Part shown: positions 9,409 to 19,008 of the stretch, piece after piece | How the letters are laid out: every line of letters begins with the position of its first letter | Numbering within the stretch: position 1 is the first letter of the stretch | NCBI RefSeq assembly: GCF_900473965.1 | Contig: NZ_UCNJ01000012.1 | Coordinates: forward strand, 310,001-374,000 | Length of the DNA: 64,000 nucleotides | DNA from: Synechococcus sp. UW179A | Lineage (GTDB): Bacteria; Cyanobacteriota; Cyanobacteriia; PCC-6307; Cyanobiaceae | Direction: 5' to 3' | Translations under genes and position numbers: made by a program | The notes under the pieces: generated by a model | The model's database searches: none | What the model was told of the DNA's origin: nothing | What the model saw: the letters and a program-made list of their open reading frames with translations, nothing else

Positions 9409-11775
9409 ATGAAATTCACGGTCGCTGACCTGCTCGACCAGGTTCCCGATGAGGGCAATTTGGAGATTGCCAAGCTTGAAAAGATTCTGCGGCTGACCAA
9501 TCGATCCGAGAAACAGTCCCTCGAGCTCGCTGTTCAGGGTTTATCAAGGCTAGGAATCCTTGATCTCGACAGCGATGGAGGAATCAGCAAGGGAACAGCT
9601 GACGATTTGGTTGAAGCGCGTCTCCGCTGCAGCAGCAAGGGGTTTTGTTTTGCGATTCGCGATGACGGTGGAGACGATATCTATATCCGTGATCATCAGC
9701 TCAATCACGCCTGGAACGGTGATCGGGTGCTCGTGAGGCTGACCCGTGAAGGAGGCAGACGTCGTTCTCCTGAAGGCGGTGTGCAATGCATTCTTGAGCG
9801 AGCCACCACAAGCCTGCTTGCATCGGTAGAGCAACAGGATGAACGCGTTATCGCCGTTCCCCTGGATGACCGCTTGTTGGCATCGATTGAACTGTCTCCA
9901 GACGATGCCAGCCATGCAGCAAAACCGGTTGGCTTGGCTGTTGCCGAGGTGGTGATGGATCGCTACCCGATCGCACAGTTTGCGGCACGTGGACACGTTG
10001 CACGATCGCTACCCCTCAATGGAGGTTCGGTTGCAGATCGAGAGCTGATGCTCACGAAGGCCAATCTTCATCAGCGACCGGCTCCTCCTCGTGCAAGTTT
10101 TAAGGCACCATCAGCCAAGAAGCGTCAAGACCTCAGTGACCAACCCTCCCTGATGATCAGCGGCTGGGCTGCAGAAGGCGCTCCAGCTCTTCCAGCTGTG
10201 CATGTCATCCCCCACGACGGCGGTACTCGTCTTTGGATTCATACCCCCGCGGTGGCCGAACGTCTTAGCCCGGGGAACAGTTACGACCAGTGGCTTCTCA
10301 ACCAATCGGAAAGCCTCTGTCTGGGTGGACACTGGATGCCGTTGCTTAGCCCTGCGCTCGCCAAAGCCTGTTCCTTTTCAGTCGGGGAGGTGCAAGACGC
10401 TGTGTCACTGCGTCTGGATATTGGTTCCGACGGTGAGTGGCGTCACTGGGAGTTTTGTCTGAGTCGGATTCGCCCTGTTGCTGAAGTGAATGCTGATGCC
10501 CTCCACGCTCTGGAATCTCGAAAACCAAAGTCCAGAGCAGTTCCTGCCGCTCTGAAACCAATCAAAGATCAAATTGGTCAGCTGCAAACACTGATTTTTT
10601 GTGCAACAAAGTTGCAAGAAGCTGAACGAAGAGAAGGCCGAATTGAACTGGATCTCAAGCGTGCTCAGGCCGACGATCTGTGTGATCTCAACAACGTGTC
10701 GCCCGATGGCGATGGTCAGAGCTGGTCGACGCCACTCAACACCAGTTGCCCTAATTCAATCCTTTCAGTGCTCATCAGGCATGCCCATCGTGTCTGGGAA
10801 GAGCACAGTCGCCAACTGGGTTTACCTTCGATTATTCTTGATGCTGCGCCGTCGGATGACGCTGCTCTCAATGACGTTGCCAAGGCTGCCGTAGCGCTGG
10901 GCGTTCCTCTTGAACTGGATGAAGACGGAGCACCCACACCGTCCGAGCTGGCCCTGGCTTTGGCGAGCAGTGATTTGAGCCATGTTCTTAATCTTCAACT
11001 CAGGCATGCATTACCTGAGAGTCTTTATCGAGCATCAACAATCAGCAAGCAATCCAGTCCGGCAACTTCTGAACCGTCATCCAGCGAGTTCGCTGCGGAT
11101 CAGGCATCGAATCACGGTGCTGATAACAGCGATGAGGATGGGTCGGGCAATCAACATCTCAATCCATTTGCACCGTGGTGCTGCCCAACGCTGCATCAGG
11201 CCGATGTGATCAACCAGCAGGTGCTGTGTTCCCTGCTCAACGACGGGAAAGATCGTCCAACGGTGCGTCAGAAAAACAAAATCAAACTGGGGGAAAAAGG
11301 TGCTGCAGCTTCAGTGAGCTGGCCATTGTTTACGGCTTCTCAAGAGCAAAAAATCATAGAAATGATTCGGGAACGCACCGTGCAGAGGTTGAATGTGCGT
11401 CGTCGCCAGGTTGAAGAGCTGAAACGTGATGTGCTGGCAATGGCCAAGGCTCGCAGCGCTGAGCCGATGCTCGATCAGCTTCAGACCGGTGTGATCAGTG
11501 GAGTTCAGAGCTACGGATTCTTTGTTGAGATTGCTCCTTCCATGGTGGAAGGCCTTGTTCATGTGAGCTCACTGAATGATGACTGGTACGAATATCGATC
11601 AAGACAAAATCGTCTCGTTGGCCGCAGAAGCAGGCGCGTTTATCAGCTGGGTGACACCGTTGAGGTAAAAGTTCTCAAGGTTGACGTGCTGAGAAATCAA
11701 ATTGATCTTGAAGTGGTTCCTGCCACGACTCCTGTTTCCGACGATCCCCTGCCAGTGGCTGTGAGCGAGGAATGA
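9409..11775 (+). CDS. RNase II/R-family protein with degenerate RNB domain and S1 domain
   Basis: A 788-residue protein with the RNase R layout: an N-terminal winged-helix-like segment (~1-60), cold-shock-like domains (~70-230), an RNB-like region (~245-590) and a C-terminal S1 domain (~695-770, TGVISGVQSYGFFVEIAPSM). It would usually be called ribonuclease R/II. However, the catalytic Asp cluster (DxxxxxDxDDA) normally opening the RNB domain is not there; the equivalent stretch reads MISGWAAEGAPALPAVHVIP. The SPLRRYxD block is also replaced (NPFAPWCCPTLHQADVINQQ). I infer an RNA-binding pseudo-nuclease rather than an active exoribonuclease. Its stop overlaps ubiX. Confidence 0.8.
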   Translation: MKFTVADLLDQVPDEGNLEIAKLEKILRLTNRSEKQSLELAVQGLSRLGILDLDSDGGISKGTADDLVEARLRCSSKGFCFAIRDDGGDDIYIRDHQLNHAWNGDRVLVRLTREGGRRRSPEGGVQCILERATTSLLASVEQQDERVIAVPLDDRLLASIELSPDDASHAAKPVGLAVAEVVMDRYPIAQFAARGHVARSLPLNGGSVADRELMLTKANLHQRPAPPRASFKAPSAKKRQDLSDQPSLMISGWAAEGAPALPAVHVIPHDGGTRLWIHTPAVAERLSPGNSYDQWLLNQSESLCLGGHWMPLLSPALAKACSFSVGEVQDAVSLRLDIGSDGEWRHWEFCLSRIRPVAEVNADALHALESRKPKSRAVPAALKPIKDQIGQLQTLIFCATKLQEAERREGRIELDLKRAQADDLCDLNNVSPDGDGQSWSTPLNTSCPNSILSVLIRHAHRVWEEHSRQLGLPSIILDAAPSDDAALNDVAKAAVALGVPLELDEDGAPTPSELALALASSDLSHVLNLQLRHALPESLYRASTISKQSSPATSEPSSSEFAADQASNHGADNSDEDGSGNQHLNPFAPWCCPTLHQADVINQQVLCSLLNDGKDRPTVRQKNKIKLGEKGAAASVSWPLFTASQEQKIIEMIRERTVQRLNVRRRQVEELKRDVLAMAKARSAEPMLDQLQTGVISGVQSYGFFVEIAPSMVEGLVHVSSLNDDWYEYRSRQNRLVGRRSRRVYQLGDTVEVKVLKVDVLRNQIDLEVVPATTPVSDDPLPVAVSEE

Positions 11776-12380
11776 TTCCCTATGTGATCGGCATAAGCGG
11801 AGCCTCAGCTCAACAGCTGGCTGAACGCACTTTGCAGTCGATGTTGCGCCGTGATCTGAGTGTGCATGTGATTGTCAGCCGTGGCGCCCATGGAGTCTGG
11901 CGAGCGGAACGATCCATTTCAGTTCCTGTAGACCCCAGGCTTCAGGAACGCTTCTGGCGTGATCGACTTGGTGTCAAGGAAGGGCAACTCATCTGTCATC
12001 GCTGGGACGATCAATCAGCTGTTGTCGCCAGTGGCAGTGTTCCCACCAAAGGCATGGTGGTTGTGCCCTGTTCCATGGGAACAGTTGGTCGTCTGGCGGC
12101 TGGACTTGGTGGTGACTTACTTGAGCGTTGTGCTGATGTCCATCTCAAGGAAGGACGTCCCCTAGTGATTGCACCTAGGGAGATGCCCTGGAACCTGTTG
12201 CATCTGCGTAACCTCACGACCCTCGCGGAAGCTGGAGCAAGAATTGCTCCACCGATACCGGCTTGGTACACCCAGCCTGAAAGCATCGACGACATGCTCG
12301 ATTTTCTGGTGATGCGCCTTTTTGACTGTTTAGGGGTATCGCTCACGGATCAGAAGCGTTGGCAAGGACCACAGTCATGA
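11772..12380 (+). CDS. ubiX: Flavin prenyltransferase UbiX
   Basis: A 202-residue flavoprotein-fold enzyme starting MIPYVIGISGASAQQLAERT, with the GISGAS phosphate/FMN loop, VVVPCSMGTVGRLAAGLGG, and PREMPWNLLHLRNLTTLAEAG towards the C-terminus. All are UbiX/Pad1 hallmarks. It makes prenylated FMN, the cofactor of UbiD-type decarboxylases. The start overlaps the upstream RNB gene and the stop overlaps the next gene, both as ATGA, so three genes are probably translationally coupled. Confidence 0.93.
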   Translation: MIPYVIGISGASAQQLAERTLQSMLRRDLSVHVIVSRGAHGVWRAERSISVPVDPRLQERFWRDRLGVKEGQLICHRWDDQSAVVASGSVPTKGMVVVPCSMGTVGRLAAGLGGDLLERCADVHLKEGRPLVIAPREMPWNLLHLRNLTTLAEAGARIAPPIPAWYTQPESIDDMLDFLVMRLFDCLGVSLTDQKRWQGPQS

Positions 12381-12880
12381 CTCCACTTCAACGCCTACTG
12401 CTGATCCCTTGTCTTTCACCGCTTCTACTGACCTTGCTTGTCGCTGGTCTCAACCTCGGAAAGATAGGCAGTCTTCGCATCCTCACCTGGGAACTACCCA
12501 ACCTTCCTCTGGGCGTATGGATGGCTGTGGCCGCCACATCAGGCGCCGTCCTTGGATCTGGTGGTGTCTTGGCGGCCGGATCTTCAAATCAGCAAACCCT
12601 GCAACGGGAGGTTCGGCGACCGTATACGTGGCAGGAAGAAACTCCAGAGCAGAACACTGAGCGTGCTGCCACTGCAGCAGCAACCATGCCCTGGCCCGAG
12701 AGAGACCTTCGTGAACCTGCGCCCACCGTATCTGTTCCCTTCAGGGTGATTCGCACTGGTCGACCATCGAAAGACAGTGTTGCTGAGTCGGAGCTGAAGG
12801 AGAGGGCTGCTTCCAAGCCTGCTGAGACCTCAACAACAGTTACTGATGATTGGAATCAGCCGATTCCATCAGATTGGTGA
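12377..12880 (+). CDS. Conserved hypothetical membrane protein
   Basis: A 167-residue protein from an ATG overlapping the ubiX stop. The first ~75 residues hold two hydrophobic helices (RLLLIPCLSPLLLTLLVAGL and LGVWMAVAATSGAVLGSGGV). The rest is hydrophilic, rich in Glu/Thr/Arg and probably disordered. The two-helix N-terminus resembles LapA-like/DUF1049-type small membrane proteins, but I would not assign it. It has strong coupling to ubiX, and no function is evident. Confidence 0.7.
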   Translation: MTPLQRLLLIPCLSPLLLTLLVAGLNLGKIGSLRILTWELPNLPLGVWMAVAATSGAVLGSGGVLAAGSSNQQTLQREVRRPYTWQEETPEQNTERAATAAATMPWPERDLREPAPTVSVPFRVIRTGRPSKDSVAESELKERAASKPAETSTTVTDDWNQPIPSDW

Positions 12881-12934
12881 AGCTGGTGAGAAGTGCCCTG
12901 GGCTGTCTACAGTCCCGCGAACGATTGATGTCCG

Positions 12935-13978
12935 GTGAGCGAAACCCCCGACACTCCTGCCAAGCCTGAACCGCCTGAGGTGCCGGCATCGACTTCAAGT
13001 GCAAAAGGTTCTGCTGAGGCTGAGGTGACAGTCTCTCCAGACCAGTCCGAACCAGCGGCAGCAGCGGATAAGCCCGCCAAAACCGAAGCAGCCGTGCAAG
13101 CAGCATCAGCAGAAAAAGTCGAATCAGCGGCAGTAGCGGACAAGCCCGCTAAGACCGAAGCAGCAGCAGCAGCGGATAAGCCCGCTAAGACCGAAGCAGC
13201 AGCAGCAGCGGATAAGCCCGCCAAAACCGAAGCAGCCGCGCAAGCAGCATCAGCAGAAAAAGTCGAATCAGCGGCAGTAGCGGACAAGCCCGCTAAGACC
13301 GAAGCAGCAGCAGCAGCGGATAAGCCTGCCAAGAGCGAAGCAGCCGCGCAAGCAGCACCAGCAGAGAAAGTCGAACCAGCGGCAGAAGCGGATAAGCCCG
13401 CTAAGACCGAAGCAGCAGCATCAGCGGATAAGCCCGCTAGGAGCGAACCAGCGGCAGAAGCGGATAAGACCGCCAAGACTGAAACGTCTTCCAAACCCGA
13501 TGGAGGAGAGAAGAAAGACCCAGCGCCCAAGAAGGCTGCCGTCGTCAATGCTGACAAAGCTTCCAAGTCAGACAGTGCAGATAAACCGGTCAAGCCTGCA
13601 AAACCTGCTCCAAAACCCAAACCGGAGGACAAGCCCTTTGCCAGCTTCATCCAGGAGGATCTGCTGCCATCACTGACTCAATCCTTGATCGATCGCGATC
13701 AGGCTCCGATCAGTCTCGTGTTGGTGGAGGGAGAACGACCGGTGGTGGGTGGTCGTTGTTGGATGGTTCAAGGTGAATTACCCGCAGGGCGACGCTTCTG
13801 GCTCTGCTTTGAATCCGATGCGATTTCATCAGGCAAGACGATTGCCCTGGCTGAATCCGGGTCAGACCCAAGTCTGCTCGAATCATTCCTGATCGATGAG
13901 AAACGCATCAACCAGGCCCTGCTTGAATCGCGATTGCTTCAACGACTCAATGGACAGAAGTGGTTCGGAGGCAACTGA
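12935..13978 (+). CDS. DUF2996-type protein with long Ala/Lys/Glu/Pro repeat region
   Basis: A 347-residue protein from GTG 12935. Residues ~40-180 consist of near-perfect tandem units of the type AAADKPAKTEA (33 nt), some with an inserted AQAASAEKVES segment. The C-terminal ~125 residues (from DKPFASFIQEDLLPSLTQSL) form a compact domain resembling DUF2996 of cyanobacteria and plastids, whose function is not established. The repeat encodes a charged, proline-containing linker and also creates a spurious 247-codon open frame on the other strand. It lies upstream of acsF, with ~70 bp between. Confidence 0.75.
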   Translation: MSETPDTPAKPEPPEVPASTSSAKGSAEAEVTVSPDQSEPAAAADKPAKTEAAVQAASAEKVESAAVADKPAKTEAAAAADKPAKTEAAAAADKPAKTEAAAQAASAEKVESAAVADKPAKTEAAAAADKPAKSEAAAQAAPAEKVEPAAEADKPAKTEAAASADKPARSEPAAEADKTAKTETSSKPDGGEKKDPAPKKAAVVNADKASKSDSADKPVKPAKPAPKPKPEDKPFASFIQEDLLPSLTQSLIDRDQAPISLVLVEGERPVVGGRCWMVQGELPAGRRFWLCFESDAISSGKTIALAESGSDPSLLESFLIDEKRINQALLESRLLQRLNGQKWFGGN

Positions 13979-14050
13979 TCCAATGGGTTACATCAAGCCC
14001 CAGCTGTGCCATGGCTGCATTTACGATGAACAAACCATACGTTGGATCTG

Positions 14051-15133
14051 ATGGTGCCTCCTACCGCTGTGAATGAAGCAAAATCCGGGGGTTCCGGCAT
14101 CGCCGTAAAAGATCCGGTCAAGGACACAATCCTCACTCCGCGCTTTTACACAACGGATTTTGAGGCCATGGCGGAGATGGATCTCCGGCCTAATGAGGCT
14201 GAACTGGAGGCAATCTGTGAGGAATTCCGCAAGGACTACAACCGTCACCACTTTGTCCGCAACGGGGAATTCGACGGTGCAGCAGAGAAACTCGATCCCG
14301 ACACGCGACGCGTTTTTATCGAGTTCCTTGAACAGAGTTGTACCTCTGAATTTTCAGGTTTTCTTCTTTACAAGGAGCTGAGCCGTCGTATCAAGGCAAA
14401 GAACCCTTTGCTCGCGGAATGCTTTGCACATATGGCCAGGGATGAAGCCAGACATGCTGGCTTCCTTAACAAATCCATGAGCGATTTTGGACTTCAGTTA
14501 GATCTGGGATTTCTTACCGCAAACAAGAAATATACATTCTTTAAGCCTAAATTTATTTTCTACGCAACTTACCTTTCTGAAAAAATAGGATATTGGCGTT
14601 ATATCGCGATTTTCAGACATCTTGAAAAAAATCCAGAGAGTAAAATCTTCCCAATTTTCAACTTTTTTGAAAACTGGTGTCAAGATGAAAATCGTCATGG
14701 CGACTTCTTTGATGCCTTAATGAAATCTCAGCCGGAAACGGTTCGTGGTCTACGCGCGCGACTTTGGTGCCGCTTCTTTCTGCTAGCCGTCTTCGCCACG
14801 ATGTACGTCAGGGATGTGGCTCGGAAGGAGTTTTACGAGGCCCTTGGTCTTGATGCACGTGAATACGATCGAATTGTTATTGACAAGACCAATGAAACAT
14901 CTGCTCGAGTTTTCCCTGTTGTCCTTGATGTGAAGAATCCCCGGTTCTATGAACGTTTGGAAAAAATTATCGTTAACAACGAGTCTTTGGAATCCGTTGA
15001 TAAAAGTTCTGCACCAAAACCGCTCAAATTTGTACGCAAACTTCCACATTGGATTGCTAACGGAGCACAGATGGCTTCTCTCTTCTTGATGTCACCTGTA
15101 CGAAGCGAAAATTATCAGCCCAGTGTGCGCTGA
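14051..15133 (+). CDS. acsF: Mg-protoporphyrin IX monomethyl ester (oxidative) cyclase, aerobic
   Basis: A 360-residue diiron enzyme that closes the isocyclic (E) ring of chlorophyll using O2. Diagnostic motifs are two Glu/Asp-His metal-ligand blocks, [20 protein letters not shown] and [14 protein letters not shown], with the conserved [14 protein letters not shown] helix before them. I place the start at ATG 14051; an upstream TTG adds three residues. Its partner Ycf54 is encoded about 8 kb away. Its stop overlaps the tldD start (TGATG). Confidence 0.95.
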   Translation: MVPPTAVNEAKSGGSGIAVKDPVKDTILTPRFYTTDFEAMAEMDLRPNEAELEAICEEFRKDYNRHHFVRNGEFDGAAEKLDPDTRRVFIEFLEQSCTSEFSGFLLYKELSRRIKAKNPLLAECFAHMARDEARHAGFLNKSMSDFGLQLDLGFLTANKKYTFFKPKFIFYATYLSEKIGYWRYIAIFRHLEKNPESKIFPIFNFFENWCQDENRHGDFFDALMKSQPETVRGLRARLWCRFFLLAVFATMYVRDVARKEFYEALGLDAREYDRIVIDKTNETSARVFPVVLDVKNPRFYERLEKIIVNNESLESVDKSSAPKPLKFVRKLPHWIANGAQMASLFLMSPVRSENYQPSVR

Positions 15134-16581
15134 TGAACTCAACTCTTCAAAAGTCTTTGGCTGGGTTCAATAATCTGGACCCAGGCCATCATCCCTGGCG
15201 TCAGCGGCTCGACTCATTGCTGAATCTTGGGGTCAAAGCTGGAGCTGATCTTGTTGAAGTTTTTCTTGAACGCACAGACCATTTAGGTGTCCTTGCTGAA
15301 CAGGACAAGATCACAAGCGTGAGTCCCTCGTTTGGCATGGGAGCAGGAATCCGTGTGTTCCGTTCCGGAAGAGATGGTTTCGTCAGCACCAATGATCTCA
15401 GCGATCAAGGGCTGGAAGAAGCTCTTCAGCAGGCCCTGGCCATGCTTCAGCTCAATGCATCAACGCTTGAGGCAGCTAGCGGATTTGACGGGCTTGGTCC
15501 ACTTCGCGACTATGGGTCTTCAAAAAACAACTGGCTGGACAGCACGCCTGATTTGGTGACGATCACTCAGCGCCTGCTCGAAGGAACTGACTGCCTGCAG
15601 AAGCGTGGGCAGCACCTCGACGTGCGTCGTGGCAGTTTCGCTCGCGACTGGCAGGAGGTGCTGGTGGCAGCTAGCGACGGAACATTCGCTCGTGACATCA
15701 GGCTGCATCAGTCCAGTGGTCTGAGCGTGCTGGCCGCTGATGGTGAACATCGCTCCAGCATTGCGCGTCGATATGGAAGCACCGATCGACCTGACGATCT
15801 TTGCAACTGGAACGTTGATGCCTCTGCTCAAGAGGTCTGTGACAGTGCTGTGAAAATGCTTCGCGCTGATTACGTCGACGGTGGCCAGATGCCCGTGGTG
15901 TTGGCCAATCGCTTTGGTGGTGTGATCTTCCACGAGGCTTGTGGCCACTTGCTTGAAACCACCCAGGTTGAACGTGGCTCTACACCTTTTGCTGACAGCA
16001 TCGGAGAAAGCATTGCCCATTCAGCCGTTACCGCGATCGATGAAGGCATGAGTGGCGGCGCTTTTGGATCCATCTCAATGGATGATGAAGGGATGGAGCC
16101 GCAGAAAACCGTCTTGATTGAGAACGGAATCCTGCAATGTTTTCTCAGTGACCGAGCCGGTGAAATGCGTACGGGACATGCCCGCACTGGAAGCGGTCGT
16201 CGACAGAGTCATGGTTTTGCTGCTGCAAGCCGTATGCGCAATACCTACATCGCTGCAGGACCTCATAGCATTGATGACTTGATCAGTTCCGTTGACCATG
16301 GTCTGTATTGCAAGTCAATGGGGGCAGGCAGCGTAGGTGCCACCGGTCAGTTCAATTTCTCTGTTGAAGAGGGTTATCTGATCAAAAATGGTGAACTTGG
16401 TCAACCCGTCAAAGGCGCCACGCTGATCGGCGATGCCAAAGAAGTTATGCCCAGGATCTCGATGTGTGCAGATGACCTTGAGCTTGCTGCCGGGTACTGC
16501 GGATCTGTCAGCGGCAGCGTGTTTGTGACCGTGGGTCAACCCCACGTGAAAGTGGATTCAATCACCGTGGGAGGTCGTTGA
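15133..16581 (+). CDS. tldD: Metalloprotease TldD
   Basis: A 482-residue TldD/PmbA-family protein. The zinc motif HEACGH (IFHEACGHLLETTQ) marks it as the catalytic subunit of the TldD/TldE heterodimer, which degrades unfolded peptides and in enterobacteria processes microcin B17 and CcdA. Glycine-rich blocks (GAGSVGATGQFNFSVEEGYL) and the C-terminal GYCGSVSGSVFVTVGQPH fit the family. tldE follows immediately with overlapping codons, so both subunits come from one transcript. Any link to the peptide precursors elsewhere in the window is speculative. Confidence 0.93.
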   Translation: MNSTLQKSLAGFNNLDPGHHPWRQRLDSLLNLGVKAGADLVEVFLERTDHLGVLAEQDKITSVSPSFGMGAGIRVFRSGRDGFVSTNDLSDQGLEEALQQALAMLQLNASTLEAASGFDGLGPLRDYGSSKNNWLDSTPDLVTITQRLLEGTDCLQKRGQHLDVRRGSFARDWQEVLVAASDGTFARDIRLHQSSGLSVLAADGEHRSSIARRYGSTDRPDDLCNWNVDASAQEVCDSAVKMLRADYVDGGQMPVVLANRFGGVIFHEACGHLLETTQVERGSTPFADSIGESIAHSAVTAIDEGMSGGAFGSISMDDEGMEPQKTVLIENGILQCFLSDRAGEMRTGHARTGSGRRQSHGFAAASRMRNTYIAAGPHSIDDLISSVDHGLYCKSMGAGSVGATGQFNFSVEEGYLIKNGELGQPVKGATLIGDAKEVMPRISMCADDLELAAGYCGSVSGSVFVTVGQPHVKVDSITVGGR

Positions 16582-17951
16582 TCTTGGCCGACGCACCACT
16601 CAATGTCAGGTCACTTCAAGATCAACTCCATTCACTGGCCAGTCGTGAAGGAATTTCGAAATGGGATCTGGGCGCCAGTCGCAGCAGCAGCGCTTCGGTT
16701 CAAGTTGATCGTGGTCAGGCCAAACAGCTGAAAGCTTCACAACGCAGTTCGATCACCATTCGAGTGTGGAACCAACAGGGGTTGGTTGGCATCACAAGTA
16801 CCTCTGATCTTTCTGATTCAGGTCTGGAAAGAGCACTGATGGGGGCTCACCAGGCGAGTGGTTTTGGAAATCCAGATGATGTTCCTGGCTTTTCCCCTCT
16901 CGCAACGGCACCCGAACCGGATTTGCACCGTCCACTTCAGGATGCACAGGGCATTCAGAGGCTTCTGAATCAATTGCTCGATGCAGAAAAACAACTGCTG
17001 GGTCGTCATCCTGCGATCGGCACACTTCCCTACAACGCCATGAATGAGGGTAGTAGTGAACGCATCTACCTAAACAGTGAAGGTGCCTTGCGCCAGGCCC
17101 AGCGCACTCAAGCGAGCATTTTCTTGATGGCACGGGCTGAGGAAAGTGGTCGCAAACCCCGCAGCGGTGGGGCAGTTCGGATCGCTCTTGGCAGCCGCGA
17201 TCTTGATCTAGCGGGATGCATTAATGAAGCGGCAGAACGCACCATCAGTCATCTCAACTATCAACCGATCGACACTGGCCGTTATCTCGTGTGTTTTACG
17301 CCCGAGGCCTTTCTTGATTTGATCGGGTCATTCAGCAGCATGTTCAATGCACGTGCCGTTCTTGATGGTGTGAGCCTCAGCAAAGCCAGCTCGATAGGCG
17401 ATCAACTAGCTGTTCCTTTTTTCAATCTCACGGATAACGGTCTACATCCTGCCCATGTTGGAGCGATGCCCTTCGATGGAGAAGGAACGCCAACTCGACG
17501 CCTTCCTTTGATCCATGAGGGATGCCTTGAGAACTTCCTACATTCCGAAGCTACCGCTCGTCATTTCGGCGTTGATCCAACAGGTCACGCAGGGATGGGT
17601 GCCAAGGTATCAGTCGGTCCCGATTGGTTTGAAGTTAGTCGCACTGCTTCGATGAGCACTGGAGCTGACCATCTAGACCACGCCAACACCAGTGACAGTT
17701 TCGTTTTAATTGAAAGTCTTAGTGCCCTTCATGCCGGTGTGAAAGCCAGTCAAGGAGCGTTCTCCCTGCCATTCGATGGTTGGCTGGTGAAAGGTGGGGA
17801 ACGCATTTCCGTTGAAGCAGCAACCGTGGCTGGAGACATCCGGGAACTCTTACGTTCGATCGTTCATCTAGAGCCCAAATCCGTAATCACCCATGAAGGA
17901 GTCAGTCCCTACGTTTGGGTTGATGGTTTGGCGATCACTGGTGAAGCCTGA
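16578..17951 (+). CDS. pmbA: TldE/PmbA-family metalloprotease subunit
   Basis: A 457-residue partner of TldD. It has the family fold and conserved blocks (GLVGITSTSDLSDSGLERAL, LPFDGWLVKGGERISVEAAT) but no HExxxH zinc motif, as expected for TldE/PmbA, which contributes to the dimer without the metal site. The start is uncertain: TTG codons at 16578 and 16584 both overlap or abut the tldD stop, and no ATG lies close by. Coupled expression with tldD is likely. Confidence 0.9.
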   Translation: MILADAPLNVRSLQDQLHSLASREGISKWDLGASRSSSASVQVDRGQAKQLKASQRSSITIRVWNQQGLVGITSTSDLSDSGLERALMGAHQASGFGNPDDVPGFSPLATAPEPDLHRPLQDAQGIQRLLNQLLDAEKQLLGRHPAIGTLPYNAMNEGSSERIYLNSEGALRQAQRTQASIFLMARAEESGRKPRSGGAVRIALGSRDLDLAGCINEAAERTISHLNYQPIDTGRYLVCFTPEAFLDLIGSFSSMFNARAVLDGVSLSKASSIGDQLAVPFFNLTDNGLHPAHVGAMPFDGEGTPTRRLPLIHEGCLENFLHSEATARHFGVDPTGHAGMGAKVSVGPDWFEVSRTASMSTGADHLDHANTSDSFVLIESLSALHAGVKASQGAFSLPFDGWLVKGGERISVEAATVAGDIRELLRSIVHLEPKSVITHEGVSPYVWVDGLAITGEA

Positions 17952-17975
17952 ACAGTCATTGCTGATTCGTTGGTC

Positions 17976-18983
17976 GTGAAAATCCTGTTCTGGGGTACTC
18001 CTATGTATGCGGTGCCCACATTGGACGCACTGGTGAGTGCGGGACATCAAATTGTCGGTGTTGTCACTCAGCCTGATCGCCGCCGAGGGCGAGGTAAACA
18101 ACTGATGCCCTCAGCGGTGAAGGCACGGGCACTGGAACTCGGTCTGAACATCTACACCCCGGAGAAAATTCGCCGAGATCATGTCTGTCAACAGCAGCTT
18201 GTCGATCTCGGTGCTGACATCTCTGTCGTGGTGGCATTCGGACAGATACTGCCCCCAGAAGTGTTGACACAGCCACCTCTGGGGTGCTGGAACGGCCATG
18301 GCTCCCTGCTGCCCAGATGGAGAGGAGCAGGCCCAATTCAATGGTCAATCCTCGAAGGTGATGCTCAGACCGGAGTTGGTGTGATGGCGATGGAGGAAGG
18401 GCTGGACACCGGTCCTGTGCTCATGGAAAGGAAGCTCGATATTGGATTGCTTGAGAACGCGCATCAACTCGGTGCACGACTGAGTCAACTCACAGCCGAG
18501 TTGATGGTCGAGGCCATCCCACGGATTGAAAGCGTCGGACCAGGGCCTGAAGAGGAGCGACTTCGTCAGTTGGGCGTGCGCTGCCAGGCTCCGGACATCA
18601 CCTATGCACGGATGCTCGTTAAAAGTGATTACCAGGTCGACTGGTCCGATTCAGCACTGGCAATTCACCGCAAGGTGATGGGGCTCTTTCCAGGAGCAAT
18701 GACATTCTGGAAGGGGAAGAGACTGAAATTGCTGTTCACTGAACCGCTGATCGAACGGCTTCGAAACGAGCTGAGCCCAAGCGCCCAACAGATGCTTGGT
18801 CGCTGGCCCACCGGTCAATATCTAGCTGGAACGGTTTTGGACACCAGTGAGGCTGGTTTAGTGGTGAGCAGTTCGGGTTGTCCGCTGCTGATCCGTGAAG
18901 CACAACTGGAAGGCAAGAGTCGGAGCAACGGGCGCGCTCTTGTTCAGCAATTGCAGGCCAGTGCAAGCGACACGCTGGGCTGA
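17976..18983 (+). CDS. fmt: Methionyl-tRNA formyltransferase
   Basis: This enzyme formylates initiator Met-tRNA using 10-formyl-THF. The N-terminal Rossmann-type domain has FWGTPMYAVPTLDALV, the catalytic Asn-His pair in WNGHGSLLPRWRGAGPIQW (usually NxHxSLLPRWRGAAPI), and MEEGLDTGPVL. A C-terminal OB-like domain follows to ~335 residues. I use GTG 17976 (VKILFWGTP); TTG at 17970 would add two residues. The gene lies 24 bp after pmbA on the same strand. Confidence 0.95.
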   Translation: MKILFWGTPMYAVPTLDALVSAGHQIVGVVTQPDRRRGRGKQLMPSAVKARALELGLNIYTPEKIRRDHVCQQQLVDLGADISVVVAFGQILPPEVLTQPPLGCWNGHGSLLPRWRGAGPIQWSILEGDAQTGVGVMAMEEGLDTGPVLMERKLDIGLLENAHQLGARLSQLTAELMVEAIPRIESVGPGPEEERLRQLGVRCQAPDITYARMLVKSDYQVDWSDSALAIHRKVMGLFPGAMTFWKGKRLKLLFTEPLIERLRNELSPSAQQMLGRWPTGQYLAGTVLDTSEAGLVVSSSGCPLLIREAQLEGKSRSNGRALVQQLQASASDTLG

Positions 18984-19008
18984 CCTAAAAGCACGCCCTT
19001 GGCGCTGG

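Noticed and set aside
12907-13650. 247-codon minus-strand open frame
   Set aside because: It is the complement of the GC/Ala-rich repeat in the DUF2996-type gene. The translation is a monotonous Ala/Ser/Leu repeat and the + frame has a real C-terminal domain.
15133-17951. TldD/TldE as processing proteases for the peptide precursors
   Set aside because: The family can process modified peptides, but these are core genes far from the precursors, and Gly-Gly leaders are normally cut by C39 transporter peptidases. No sequence evidence links them.
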